The notes under the pieces: generated by a model
What the model was told of the DNA's origin: nothing
The model's database searches: none
The model's input: the letters and a program-made list of their open reading frames with translations, nothing else
Source: Scortum barcoo
Taxonomy: Eukaryota > Chordata > Actinopteri > Centrarchiformes > Terapontidae
Direction: 5' to 3'
Length of the DNA stretch: 64,000 nt
Assembly (NCBI GenBank): GCA_023238725.1
Contig: CM041540.1
Span: 2,259,001-2,323,000 of the forward strand
Made by a program: the position numbers and the translations under genes
Part shown: positions 35,424 through 47,060 of the stretch, one piece after another
How positions within the stretch are numbered: position 1 is the stretch's first letter
Layout of the letters: each line of letters opens with the position of its first letter

Positions 35424-37247
35424 ATGGCCAGCTCGGGAATGCAGCTGCTCGGTTTCCTCCTCGCACTGGTCGGTCTCGCCGCCACCATCGCCGCTACTTT
35501 CATGGTCGAGTGGAAGAAGCAGCACCAGGGCAAGACCTACCGCATCTACGAGGGCCTGTGGATGAGCTGCAGCGGCAACGAGAGAACAACCTGCGAGTTT
35601 CACCTGTCCCTCCTGAAGCTGCCGAGTAAGCGCCGTCACATCTGCATCTCCCCCAAGAACCAGACCCGGCTCGTTGAGATACCTTCCGCCCACAATAAGT
35701 TACTATAATTAGCGAGAAGTGCTCCTTTGTGGTGGGAACTCTTTGGAGCCACCTCATCTGACACTTATGGGATCAGTGTCAAGTTCATGCAGGGAATATA
35801 ACATGTTATAAAGGGATTTTATCACATATTTGGTGCTATTGTACATTTATTTCAGATGTATTCTTCATTATTTTGTGCTGTTGTGATGTTAAATGATTAC
35901 AGAATACACCAGAAAATAAGACAATTCAGTAAAGTAATATGCTCTTATAGAAAACAGGATACAAGCAGGGATTAGTTCCAGCACTCAGACTGTATTGATG
36001 ACAAGTTTGCTGTATGTGTGTACCAACGTGTCCTCTTCTGCTCCCCCAGTTGAGGTCCAGGCCACCAGGGCTGTGATGCTGTTCAGCATCTTACTCTCCG
36101 CTGTGGCGCTGCTGGTCTCCACGGTGGGGATGAAGTGCACCCACTTCATGGATGGCAAGCCCGAGAGCAAATCTGTAACAGCCATGATCGGAGGAATCAT
36201 GTTCATGGTGGCAGGTGTGTTTACCTGACGGGTGTTTCCCGTTCGTCATCTTTGGTCACATTTCTTTAAAATGCATCATTTATTTAACTACAAAGGCCAC
36301 ATTAAGATTAAGATTTTTTTTCTGTCTTTGTCCAGGCCAAGTTAGGCAGCAAAACCAATGACTTACAGACAAACGATATAAGAGGGTTGAAACAAAAATA
36401 CACTACAAAGCCAGAATTAAAGAGAAGTCTGATTATGAAACCTTGAATACTTACATTTTTATACAATCATGTACAATATTTTATCCTAAAAACAACCTAA
36501 ATTGACCTTTAAAACAACCCAAGAGCCTCCTGAAACCATTGAAATAACTAAGAGCAATAAAAGTTTTTAATGAGACGAACACGTCATGATTCCTTAATAC
36601 GGCAAAATATCTGCAGCAATATGAGCCGAAATATCATCAGCACATCGGTATTAGTGAAGGAAATTCCTACTCTGCATAAGATTAGTCTAAAGATCTAGCC
36701 TTAATCTTTTCACAATTCATGCCCCTGCTTCTATAAAGTAATACTTGAAAAAAACGGATGTTAAAACTGAGCAGAGGTAGTGATAAAGGAAGTTTCTCAT
36801 CATTAATTGTTGTAAATGTTGTTTATCCTCCACGTCAACAATATTTAATCAGTCCCCCAAAACAATATGAACAATGTGATGTGTTTTCTTTGTTCAGGTT
36901 TATTGACCCTCATCATAACCTCCTGGTATATCAAAATGATCGTCGACGCCTTCCAAGTTTCCCATCGCCTGGAAAAGTAAACACGTGCACACACACACAC
37001 ACATGCACACACGTTGGCATTATGTTAGCAGGTAATTCTGCACATACTTGTTCGTCTAACGGTGTCTGTGTTTCTCTGCAGCTTTGAGTTTGGTAAGGCT
37101 GTGTTTGTCAGCTGCGCCGGCGGCTTCCTCACTATGGCCGGCGGTGCTTTCCTGAGCTGTCGGAGGTGCTCGCAGTCCCATTCGGCCGAGTCCATAAGTG
37201 CAAACCACCTTCTGCCCACCAGCAACCCCAAGTCCAACTACGTGTAG
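35424..37247 (+). CDS. cldn1: claudin, best match claudin-1
   Basis: Four exons with GT-AG introns and matching phases: 35424-35625, 36050-36214, 36898-36976 and 37082-37247, giving 203 residues. The start is preceded by CACC. Four membrane segments follow the claudin plan: TM1 (about 8-28); first loop with W30, GLW 44-46 and the C49/C57 pair; TM2 beginning QATRAVMLFSILLSAVALLV; TM3 IGGIMFMVAGLLTLIITSW; second loop; and TM4 from FEFGKAVF. The tail ends in SNYV, a PDZ ligand for ZO proteins. Claudins seal or form pores at epithelial tight junctions. Identity as claudin-1 rests on the four-exon structure, QATRA/GMKC/EFG signatures and the neighbour p3h2, which is next to CLDN1 in the same orientation in human. 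Both extracellular loops are shorter than in mammalian claudin-1, so another claudin of this subgroup (7 or 19 type) is possible. Confidence 0.85.
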
Positions 37248-37655
37248 AGGTCCAGCTGTGAGGTTTGCAAACAGGAGCCGGTTGTGTTCTTATAATGAAG
37301 AAAACGTCCCACTGCAGGATTATAAATCAACCTGCTGAACATCAAGACAGTCACCAGGATCAGGATCAGGCTGTGTAAACTGACTCTGGCCCCATTTTAT
37401 AGCTTGTCTGTTGGATTTCTCTGTTTCAGCTTTAACACTCGTGCTTAACTTATCAGATGTTCGGAGAGATAAAAACTAAGGGTTCAATCTTTAAAATACT
37501 TCAGTTTACACAAAATGAACTTTGTCAGCCTGTTATTTTGAAATTGTCAAGTTAATCCTTCACAGCTAGTAATGAAGAGTGCTTGTTTTAGTGGTTTACA
37601 GACACTCTGTAGCAGGATGTCTGTGTACAAGATGGACTCTTACAGTGTACTTTGC

Positions 37656-37688
<33 letters not shown>

Positions 37689-37910
37689 ACACACACACAT
37701 CATTACCTTTACCTCCTCAGTTTCTTGCTGTTGTTGATATACTGCAGATTTATTTGTGTATGTTGTTAATTATATTATTAAAGTTCAGTATTTTCTTGTC
37801 GTATTTTCATGTCATTTGGTGGTTTTTGTTGTTGTGTGGAATATTTTGTGGTAGAAAGATGATAGTGTGTAAATTTTGAATGGAAAAATAAAATTATTTT
37901 GTCTTCTTCA
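37248..37910 (+). other. claudin 3' UTR with polyadenylation signal
   Basis: Non-coding sequence following the TAG. A CA microsatellite is at 37656-37699. An AATAAA at 37887-37892 followed by a TTATTTTGTCTTC T-rich stretch is the best poly(A) site. Confidence 0.6.
37656..37699 (+). repeat. CA microsatellite
   Basis: About 21 CA units with a single interruption (ACATACAC), located in the presumed claudin 3' UTR. Confidence 0.9.
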
Positions 37911-40184
37911 CTCTGATTTACTCTGGATTTTGTGTGTGACTCAAAACATCACAGCTAACATGGTAAATTCTCTAATTTATGTATTCATGTTGTGAATTGT
38001 AGCATGTTCATCAGTTATTCTTCAAACTTTAGGATTACAAATACAATCTAATGTTAAACTAACATAATGATTAAGTACAGTTTAGTTCGCTCTACAGGGC
38101 TCTAGTAATTAGGTCTTTCCTGACACTGAAACAGTTTCCTTCCTTTCATATCTGCCATCATTTTCCCCTCTAAACACTTCATTTACTGACCTCGCTCTAC
38201 AGTGCAAACACAACAAATAGCAGCAACTATGTTGTGACCTCAGAGGATGTAAACTAATGTAAAAGCCTATCGTGGGACCGACACACTGCTTGTCAGACTG
38301 CAGCCGGCCCTTCCCGGACTCTTAGAGGAGAAAAAAAAAATTAAAACAGATGAAAACAGCAAGCCGTTGCCATGGACCATTATTCTGTGTTTTGCACCCT
38401 TGGAAACAAGCCATTATCAGCCCTCTTGTTTTCTTTTGGCTTTTTTGAGAGTGCGACATTTGTTCCCTTTTGCATATTTCTATTTTAGCATCTGAATAAA
38501 CTAAACCTCAGAAAACTTTTCTACACATTTACCATTCAAATGCCTCTTTGATAAAAGTGCACCACATTGTAGATTTTATATTCGGCCTCCTCTCACACTC
38601 AGTTTGATTCATCTGTCAGACTCTCTCCATCCAAATGAAAACAAAACAAGCAGATCAGTGACATGGAGGGCAGAGGAAAAAATGAAAGAGCACTTTAAAG
38701 GTCACCAAGTTAGTTTTCATATTTTTCAACAGTATTATTTTCATACAGATAATGTTGGCGCTGCATATATTAAATTGTGTCTGGACTAAAACACAGCAGA
38801 CTGAACAAACGCATGAGTGGATCTGTATTTACTGTAGATGAACAGTGACACCTGTAATACACTCCTGTACATAGCCCCATATTACAAACTACTAGTGTGA
38901 GCTGTTGATTCGACTCGGTGTCTTCTGTGTTTGTTGTGATGCATTGCATTAATTAAGACGTTCTTGTTATTTGTCTGTTTCCCGTGGGTGGTTTGGAGTT
39001 TGTAACACCTGACGCTCTTTACACTGTATCATACCTGGCTTTGGACAATCACAGTAAAACCTTTATTCTGAAATAGTGTCATTTCTCTATCGTTTAGTAC
39101 ATCGCTGTTGTCCAAACACACACACAAATACAGTCTGTTCAAATAGAAACACATATATGAATGCATTCATCGGTACAGGAAAGAGCCTGACTCATCTGGA
39201 ACAGACAGACACCTCAGCAGGAGTATTTAGTGACTCTACCACTTCCTGTGATAAATGTACTCACTCACTTAGTTTATTTTAAAACAGGTGGTGAACAGCA
39301 CCAACTGGAATTCAGACCTTACAGGTGTATTTTGTGAAAAGGCTGACTGACTGCAGCTGAAAATTAAATTTTATCTGCAACTAGATATACTGTGCTCACT
39401 GCCCTCTAGGGGTCTGATTCAAATGTAGTCACTTTTAGATTTTGTTCTCATTAAAAAAAAAGCTTTTGCTTGACTTAATTAATCAAAAAGACCACACAAA
39501 CATATATTTCAGTAGGGATGCTGAGTTAAATTTCAGAGTGGACTTCACAAAGCAAATGAAGATGAAAACAAACACCTTGGATCATTTCTGCAGGGTTTCA
39601 GTCTCCACTTACCGCTCAGTTAAAACATGATCTCAAGTTATTACGAAGTTTATTTGTTTGTTCATTTAAGACTCATACATGTCTGTTTTTATCCTTAATA
39701 AAGAGCTGAAAGGGAATAATGTTCATGATCTTTATTAAACAGTTCAGTGATGCTTGTAAATGCTTGTAGCTGTTTATGCCTCCAGAGGGAGACAGTCTCC
39801 TTTAAGTGGACAGTTTCTGACTTGTGTCCACATCACACTGAGCCCTTAACACAAGAACACAAAACAGGAGATATTTACACATGCAAATCTCAACACAACT
39901 GACAGTTAGAGGAAAAAAAACCCAACAGTCTGTCAATATTATAATCATCTATGAGGCAACTCGGACATTTAAACCTTTCATTTATGATTTATTGGTTTAT
40001 TTAACAGAGGCAGAACACAACAGGCTACTTCCAACTGTAGTCCATAGACAGATGTTATAAAAAAAAAAGAATATTGGCATATTGCAAATTTACTGACGTA
40101 TTATCCTTGAAAACACATACTATACCCTATGTACAGGTTTACTTACAATTATAGTTATAATTATTTATCTGGATTATTTTTACC
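37911..40184. other. intergenic stretch between claudin and p3h2
   Basis: No gene recognised. Short frames are without similarity. Nothing more than simple AT-rich DNA can be supported. Confidence 0.5.
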
Positions 40185-40328
40185 TTTTATTTCATTTTAT
40201 TTTATTTTATTTTAATTTCATGTCTTACATTTCCTACTGACTACTTTCCACTGTGTGTCTTCGCTGCTGTTGCGCTGTAAATTTCCCCGCTGTGGGACTA
40301 ATAAAGGAAATCTGAATCTGAATCTGAA
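40185..40328 (+). repeat. LINE 3' tail (L2/Rex-like) with GAATCT tandem end
   Basis: TTATTTTATTTTATTTTA, TGCTGTTGCGCTGTAAATTT, CCCCGCTGTGGGACTAATAA and AGGAAATCTGAATCTGAATC is the usual 3' end of a teleost non-LTR retrotransposon, terminating in short tandem repeats. Truncated; only the tail remains. Confidence 0.65.
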
Positions 40329-40619
40329 TATACTGATAATTAATAACTGTTTCATCAAAGTAGTTTTTAATAGTATTAATCTATTACTGCAAGTCTTGGA
40401 ATGATTTTTTTTTTATTTGGTGCGTTTGCTTAACAGACACAACTTTCTTTCGGACATTTTGTGTCACTTTACTGTTTCACTTTCAAACTCTCTTTTTTTT
40501 ATTGTCAAAGCATCTTCAGCTCTGTTTTGTATTCAGTACTGTTTTGATTTGTAACACTTGTCTCTATGAACAAAAAGTTGATTTTAAAGAAAAAAAGAAA
40601 GGCATCGCACCCAGATGTC

Positions 40620-40651
40620 CGTGTGGTGAAGTGAAGTGAAGTGAAGTGAAA
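40620..40651 (+). repeat. GTGAA microsatellite
   Basis: Five GTGAA units just before the GC-rich p3h2 promoter region. Confidence 0.85.
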
Positions 40652-40679
40652 TCTGTTTTGTTGTTGTTTATTGTTGATG

Positions 40680-40940
40680 TCTGAGGGTCCCTGAAGGCTC
40701 CGCGCGCCGCTCCTCGCGCTGCACGTGAGGAGCGCTTGTCCTTTGCCCATTCACCTCCGGAGGGGGCGGAGTCAGCGCGGCCCGGGAGGGGGCCACAACA
40801 AAAATGTGTGTCCCCGACTGAAGCGGCACTATTTCCGCCCCGGCCCGGTGCCGTCCTGAGTGTCTGCGCAGTTAAATGGACTCGGAAACGAGGCTTACCC
40901 GGCTCTAGTTGTCACCGTCAGTCTGAACCCGACGCAGAGG
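40680..40940 (+). promoter_or_regulatory. GC-rich p3h2 promoter / 5' UTR
   Basis: Composition shifts sharply to CpG-rich from about 40690 and stays so through exon 1 (to about 41330), a CpG-island-type promoter. No TATA box. An upstream in-frame ATG at 40860 would extend the protein by 27 residues but puts the hydrophobic signal inside the chain, so 40941 is preferred. Confidence 0.5.
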
Positions 40941-41372
40941 ATGGAGGGAAACTTCTCACCGGCTCCCGCCGCGCTCCTCCTCTGCCTCTCCGCGCTGCGG
41001 CTCACCGCCGCCCCGCCATCCTCCGCGGCTCTCCTGGAGCCGTACGACCTCCTGTATGACAGCGGCGTGCGGGCGTTTTACAGCAGCGACTACGACGGCG
41101 TGGTGCGCTTCATGGAGGGGGCGCTCAGCAGCCACGCGGAGGTCCGGAGCACCCGAGTCCGCTGCCGGCTGCGCTGCCAGGACCAGCATCCGTTTGACGA
41201 GACCTTCACGGACCTGCGCTTCTTCGACGTGGTCCTCCGCAGGGCCGCGTGCATGGACGCGTGCGTCGAGGAGAGGCTGGGCGCGCAGTCCGTGCACAAA
41301 GTGAGCGAGGACGTGGTGCAGGACTTCAACAGGAGGATCCCCTACAACTACCTGCAGATGGCTTATCAGAAG
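40941..41372 (+). CDS. p3h2: prolyl 3-hydroxylase 2, exon 1 (partial gene)
   Basis: 144 codons ending exactly at an AAG|GTGAGT donor (phase 0). The start Met at 40941 begins a signal peptide (residues 1-24, core AALLLCLSALRL). Then LLEPYDLLYDSGVRAFYSSD and a helical region with two CXXXC motifs (C75-C79, C104-C108), followed by RRIPYNYLQMAYQK. This is the leprecan N-terminal TPR-like domain. The catalytic 2-oxoglutarate/Fe(II) dioxygenase domain would be encoded by later exons. P3H2 acts in the ER on collagen, chiefly type IV, hydroxylating proline at the 3-position. Assignment to P3H2 over P3H1/P3H3 rests on sequence and on the adjacent cldn1. No further p3h2 exon was found up to 64000; beyond 51733 the sequence is the avpr1a duplicate. 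Confidence 0.88.
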
Positions 41373-44300
41373 GTGAGTCAGGGTGGGTGTCTACATGAGA
41401 GTGAAGTGGCTCCACGTTACCTGCTGCTGATGATGTCCGGCAGCGTGATGCAGAGTGAAGAGAGAGCTGAACACGTGTGGGATGGTGCTGATCCACTGCT
41501 GATCCACTGCTGCTCCTGAAGGTTTAACTTCCACCTCCAGAGCTGGTCATGTGCAAGTACCATGACCTCAAAAAATACGCATTCTTAAAAAAAAAAAAGA
41601 GAGAGAGAAAAAAAGAGGTTGGTCAATATTTGCTTTTTTGCAGTAACATAATGAAAGCAAACTGGAGAAGGACTGCTATAATCAGGTTAGTTTTTTAGCA
41701 GGATGTTTGACAAGTTGAACAATAACTTCTGTTTTCAAAGAGTAAAAGTTAAACATGTTGACCTGTGAACCTGAGTGGAACTGCATCATTTACAGAATAC
41801 ATTAAAAAAAATCTATACAATTTGACCAAATAAGTGTACAATAAACATTGACATGCAGGGAAAACATGTTTGTGATACATATCTACCATATTCTGATACT
41901 GATACGTCTGACAAACCCATACTGGCCCAAACAGACTCTAAGCAGAGACCAAAGTAAGACACGGCTGTAAAGACTGAGATGTATATTATTTCTTTAAAAG
42001 TTAATATGATGGAACCGTTTTCAGCCCTTTCAGCAGCAGCAGTATGAAGCAGTGTGACCTAACATACACTGCACGCATCTACATAACACACAGCTGTTAA
42101 AGACTGTTGTCTTATCGACATTAAATTCACTGACAGCTTGATCGGCTCGGTCACAGCAGGTTGACTCCACTGATGTCTGTGCACTTGCTTCACTGCTTTG
42201 TTTACAGCCCAGCTTTTTTAAGTTTTATTTTAATGGATCCTTTGTGTATTAAGTTATTTTTCAACAAATGTTTGTGGGTTTTTCTTTGTCAACAACTTTT
42301 TCCTTCTCCGCAGCCGCGACAAAATTCGCGCTGGAGAAGAGCACATAACTCAAGATCTGCTGAGAAGTGCGGTCAGGTGATAGGCTATGTGCGTTCGCGT
42401 TATTGCAGTGCTCCTAAACCACCAGCGTCCTTCAGTGCTCCTCTGCGCATTAGAAATCTTTGTCGCTCGTTCTACATTTCTACAAATTTCCAAAACAGCA
42501 TTTCCCATGAGGTCTGTCTTTTGGCTCGGATTTGTTGAGCGCTAGGCGTGGGAATAATCCTAGAGACAGATAAAACAGGAGAGCTGGGAACAAAGTGCCC
42601 ATTCAGACTCTGTGCTGTATCTGTCCCCCAGGAGCAAATCATTTGTCTTGTCGTATTCTAAGAAAACTTGCTCATGAGTTGTTGTTGTTTTTTTTTTTTA
42701 ATGTGTAGTATCACAAACATATGATCGTCCATTTGACCAATATTTTGATTCAGAGCTCTTTATTGAGAGCTTAATTGCTCTATCAACAGTGTTACTGCAG
42801 GTTTTTGTTTGCATGCTTTGTGTGGAAATAAAACCTAGCAGGAATCCAGGAACAGGAGTTATGCTGGACTTCCGGCAGATGAAAAGAGTGGAGCTTGATC
42901 TTTACAAACACTTCTTTCAACACGCAGCCATACAAAAGATGTGTGGCTGCAACAATGACACAATGATTCCTGCCGGAAAACTGTCTTTCTGCATCCGTCC
43001 CCTCAAACGGCACGGTCAGGGTCAGCTTGAGGACGCCTCAGGGGGCGGATGCTTACAGATTCAGTGGAGGTCTCTAGTATTTACAGAGGAAGAACTCAGG
43101 CTGTGGTTTAATATTAATTGACTTTTTAACTTCACGCGAATGCGAGAGGGACATTTTAGCCCAGTTGGAGCTCATTTGGGAAGTTGGCACCGTCTTCTCA
43201 CATGAACCTGAGACCCAGCCGACTTCCACCACCGCTGACTGCAGACCTGGCTGAAAAATGCCAGGGTGATGACACACAGCTTCCACTGCTCAGAAGTGGT
43301 GGGAAGTTAATCGGCCCTGTCACTGTCTGCGGGCAAATGGTTTCTGCGTTTTTTGTTTTTTTTTCTTCTTTCATAAAAGCGCACGCTCCTGTCTAGACAT
43401 GAGCATAGACACTGCCTTACAAACGGATCCTCGCCCAGCTGTAAAAATATTACTAATGTTTTATGAAAAGAGGTATGATTTCTCTGACATCTGTTTGCAG
43501 ATAAAAGTGGAACATTATGGGGTTTTCTTTTTTCTCTCACAACAAAGCAGAAGCTCTCCAGAACGTTTTAGCAGGTCTTTATTTTGGCCGCCACCTCCCC
43601 TGTGTTGCTTCTGTGTCTCCAAGTGTGTTGACGTCTTTATGAACTGAGAACATGGCAGCACATCAAGGCCCAGGGCTCTGATGTTGTTCCTACCACAGGT
43701 AAGGAGAGGCAGAGTTTGGGTGTTCCGATTGGCCGGGCCGGTCAGAGCACATCAGACCAGTCAGTTTGTTCACATGTATCTGAGTCTTGTGTGTGTGTGT
43801 GTAAACGTGTGCCAGGACCCTTACATGTGCGTTAGTATGGGCGTGCTTGGTGGTGTTTGTGAAAATAAATAACATTCCAGCGTCACACACCCTCCTTCTG
43901 ACCGCCTCTGGCATAATGCTGCCATTGGGCTTGTTGGAGGAGGCTCCACAGTCACCAAGTGTTCTGCTCTCTCAGGCCGCTGCGCATGTCCCCAGCTCGC
44001 CCATCGTTTAGCCGGGCAAATATTTTATTTTCCTGTTGTGATCTGTTTGCTTTGCTAAAAAAAGAGAAGCACGCCACCCTCTGCAGGTATTAAAGGGAGA
44101 CTTTTGTTGCCGCCACTAAGGCCGAACCCTGATGGCCTCCAGCGATCTCTGCCGCTGGCTTCAGCCCTCGCTAAAGTCACTATCAAAGGCCCTGAACTGC
44201 CCCAAGGGGTGAGGAGAGATCATATCTCGGCCACCGTATGTTTAAACTGATCAGTCTCACAGCGCTGCTATTCCGAGAAGGGAGTGTGACAGTAGGGCTC

Positions 44301-44803
44301 ATTATTCTTTGTTTGATTTTTTACTGAATTTATCAGTGTTTATTCTGATTATGAAACTGTGTGTTAAAATCGGATAAACAAGATAAACATCATAATGCAA
44401 ACATTCTGCTACGAATTTGGTATTAAAAAACTATGAATGAAATAAAACACTCTAAACTTCCTTCTTTTTATTTTGTTTTATTTTAATTTTATTTTGGGTG
44501 AACCCATGCATAGCAAGTAGCTAGATTTACATTTTCCACATTTTTATTTTCACTTTCCATTACAGCAGACATTTACTATTGCAAGAGAAACTTAAGTGCA
44601 TGGAAACATTAAATCCCAGTAAAATTTATTTCAAGATGTAGAATCTCTGTGTTTTCTTTGAAATTTGGTTAAAATGATGATCTTTAGGTAAAAGAAAGTC
44701 AGTGCACCAACATAAGCCGTTTAATCGCACAACCCACCAGTGGGTCAGTCATTCAGCTCCTGCTGTGCAGCTAAGCGAAGTTTCCAAAAATACTAAATAT
44801 GTA
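41373..44803 (+). other. presumed p3h2 intron 1, first part
   Basis: Begins with a consensus donor. No exon recognised. The patch at 43900-44240 is less AT-rich and could be a conserved non-coding element. A 110-codon open frame at 42789-43121 has no similarity I know. Confidence 0.5.
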
Positions 44804-45392
44804 CACTACAGGCCAAAAGTTTGGAAGAAAGATCAAATTTGTACAAAAAAGATCACAGTTTCATTGGTATACTTTGCAACAAAATAAACATGATTATTAT
44901 ATAAAGAGTAACTTATCAGAAGACATTTTTACTATAATTATCAGGTATTTGAGTTTTTCTTGCTTAGACTTTGCTTTCTTCAACAACAGCATGGCATATA
45001 CGAGGCATTTGTTCCACAAGTTTTTTAAGGTATGTGCCAGGAATTGCATTCCAAGCTTTCTTAAGTTCATCAATAAGAGACTGCTGATTTGTGGGATGTG
45101 CTTTTCTGACTGATCGATCCAATTCATCCCACACAAGCTCAGTTGGAGAGAGGTCTGGAGACTGAGGGGGCCAAACCATCTTTTGAAGAACACCTTCCTC
45201 TTCTTTTTTGTCTAGGTAACATCAATGTATACCTAAAGGTAAATTGAGGAAAATGGTGCATATCAATGAAAGCAAAGTCTGATCATGCAGTAAATACATC
45301 CCAAAATACATATAACTCATGCTGGTTTTTAAGAAAGGCATTGTGAACAGAAACTTACTTCCAAGTTGCTTCCAAACTTTTGGCCTGTAGTG
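44804..45392 (-). mobile_element. Tc1-like element, internally deleted, keeps C-terminal transposase remnant
   Basis: Inverted ends CACTACAGGCCAAAAGTTTG are flanked by TA at 44802-44803 and 45393-45394; 589 bp long. On the minus strand a fragment (about 45179-44964) reads PPQSPDLSPTELVWDELDRS then LIDELKKAWNAIPGTYLKKL, the C-terminal end of a Tc1 transposase with its last acidic catalytic region. The N-terminal part is missing. Same family as 34291-34919, which kept the other half. Confidence 0.92.
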
Positions 45393-45706
45393 TATACGTA
45401 CACTTTGTGTGTGTATAAAGTCACACAGCAGGGGTTGAAAACATTTTGATTGGATTAAAAGATGCAGACATAAAACATGGAGCTTTGGGCTTGAATATTT
45501 TGCTCCATGTCAAAACCATATAGTTTAAATGAGGACCTAGAACAACAGGATCAGGATATGTAGGACATTTGAACAACATTAAAGCTTCTTAATGGAAAAT
45601 TAAATGAAACTGAATGTAAAGGGGTTAAATGTGTACACCTCAAAGTACTGAAAAACCTACCTACCACTTTTATTCAGCAACTATTATGCAAACAAATGCC
45701 ACTCTC

Positions 45707-45707
<1 letters not shown>

Positions 45708-45751
<44 letters not shown>
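45708..45751 (+). repeat. TG microsatellite
   Basis: About 21 uninterrupted TG units. Confidence 0.95.
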
Positions 45752-45752
<1 letters not shown>

Positions 45753-46919
45753 ATGCTCACTATACATTGCATCTCATGTTACCAGACCATAACAGGGTTT
45801 GCTCGACGTTCTCATCCTCTGCGCCCAGTTTAACCTCATTTCTGAGACCAGACAGACCTCTGGAGACATCAGTGTAAATGTCCCATCAATTTTTAGGAGG
45901 AAGAATTTACAAGCTCCGTGCCGAAAAATGTGGAGATTTGGCAGCAGTTGCAAAACCTCACTATGGTTTGACATGGACACACACGTCTAATTGCAGTGAC
46001 ATAGTAGAGAAGGAGGCAACTTTCTCATGATTTAATTAAGTTAATTTATCTTGGGATTTGGGATTTGGGTAACTCAATAACCATCACATCGTCATTTTGT
46101 TTTGAGAACTTCCCCGTGTCTCCCAGCACAATGTTAAAAGGTGACAGTAGGTCAGAGTGGTCTCTGAAACCTGCTGATGTTGTGCCTCTTCTGGAATTTT
46201 CTCCTTAAAGTCCGACACTTTCTCGATTCCACTGTGAACACCATGATTAGATTACAACACAGCAGGCAGCCCGTGGCTCAAGTCCCGTCCCCCTCGCCTT
46301 AGACGGCCACAAAGGAAATCACAAAGGAAGTCATCATCGCAATGCTTTTGTGCATTCTTGCTGTGATGTGTTTAATCCTCTCATTTTTCAGCTGTTTGAG
46401 AGAAATCAATGGAATTGGGCTGCAGGTTGCTGTGAGGGGGGACGTGTCTGTTTCCACATCAGCTTGAACCCCAGCGAGGAATGTTGGACACGGGGAACGT
46501 TGTGGAACGAGTGGAAAATGAACAAATTATGTGTGGACCGAGCTCACAGGAGTGAGATGGAAATCGCAGATGATCCTTTTGTCATCTGCAGCTGATAATA
46601 AGTGAAGCAAAGGGTTTAGGCAGAGGGAGAGTGAGCTCTGTCTTTGGGCTGGTTAAATTAAGCAGCATTTGCGCAGAGGCAGGCACGTTATTTGCCGCCA
46701 AGTCAGATTTATGTGTTTGATGTGTTCACGGGGTTGGTCGTTTTTTGCTTTAGTTTTTTTTTTTTTGCAGTGTGACTGGCAGGGAGAAGCAGTACGGGAG
46801 TAGATGACAGTAGAAAGTGGCTAACTCACTCTTCATTCTGGATTGACGTATATTTGGCTGAAAGAAACAAAGGCTGTGACTCCATTTAGAGTTTGTGAAA
46901 CATAAAGCTCAGCATCAAG

Positions 46920-47060
46920 AGCAGACTTTATTATATTTTGACAGAGGTAGACTAGCTCTTTTCTTCTATTTCTAGTCTTTGTGCTAAGCTAAGCTAATCA
47001 GCTGTGGCTTCATATTTACCAAACAGACATGAGAGTGATATCAAGCTGAATCAGACAATT
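46920..47060 (-). repeat. teleost TTAGCTTAGCATAAAGACTGG repeat, inverted copy
   Basis: On the minus strand GATTAGCTTAGCTTAGCACA is followed by AAGACTAGAAATAG and GCTAGTCTACCTCTGTC, the same block order as the plus-strand copies but more diverged. Confidence 0.5.

Noticed and set aside
40860..40940. Upstream in-frame ATG extending p3h2 by 27 residues
   Set aside because: It would bury the hydrophobic signal peptide, which fits perfectly when starting at 40941.
42789..43121. 110-codon open frame in presumed p3h2 intron
   Set aside because: No recognised domain, no clear splice sites, average composition; likely chance.
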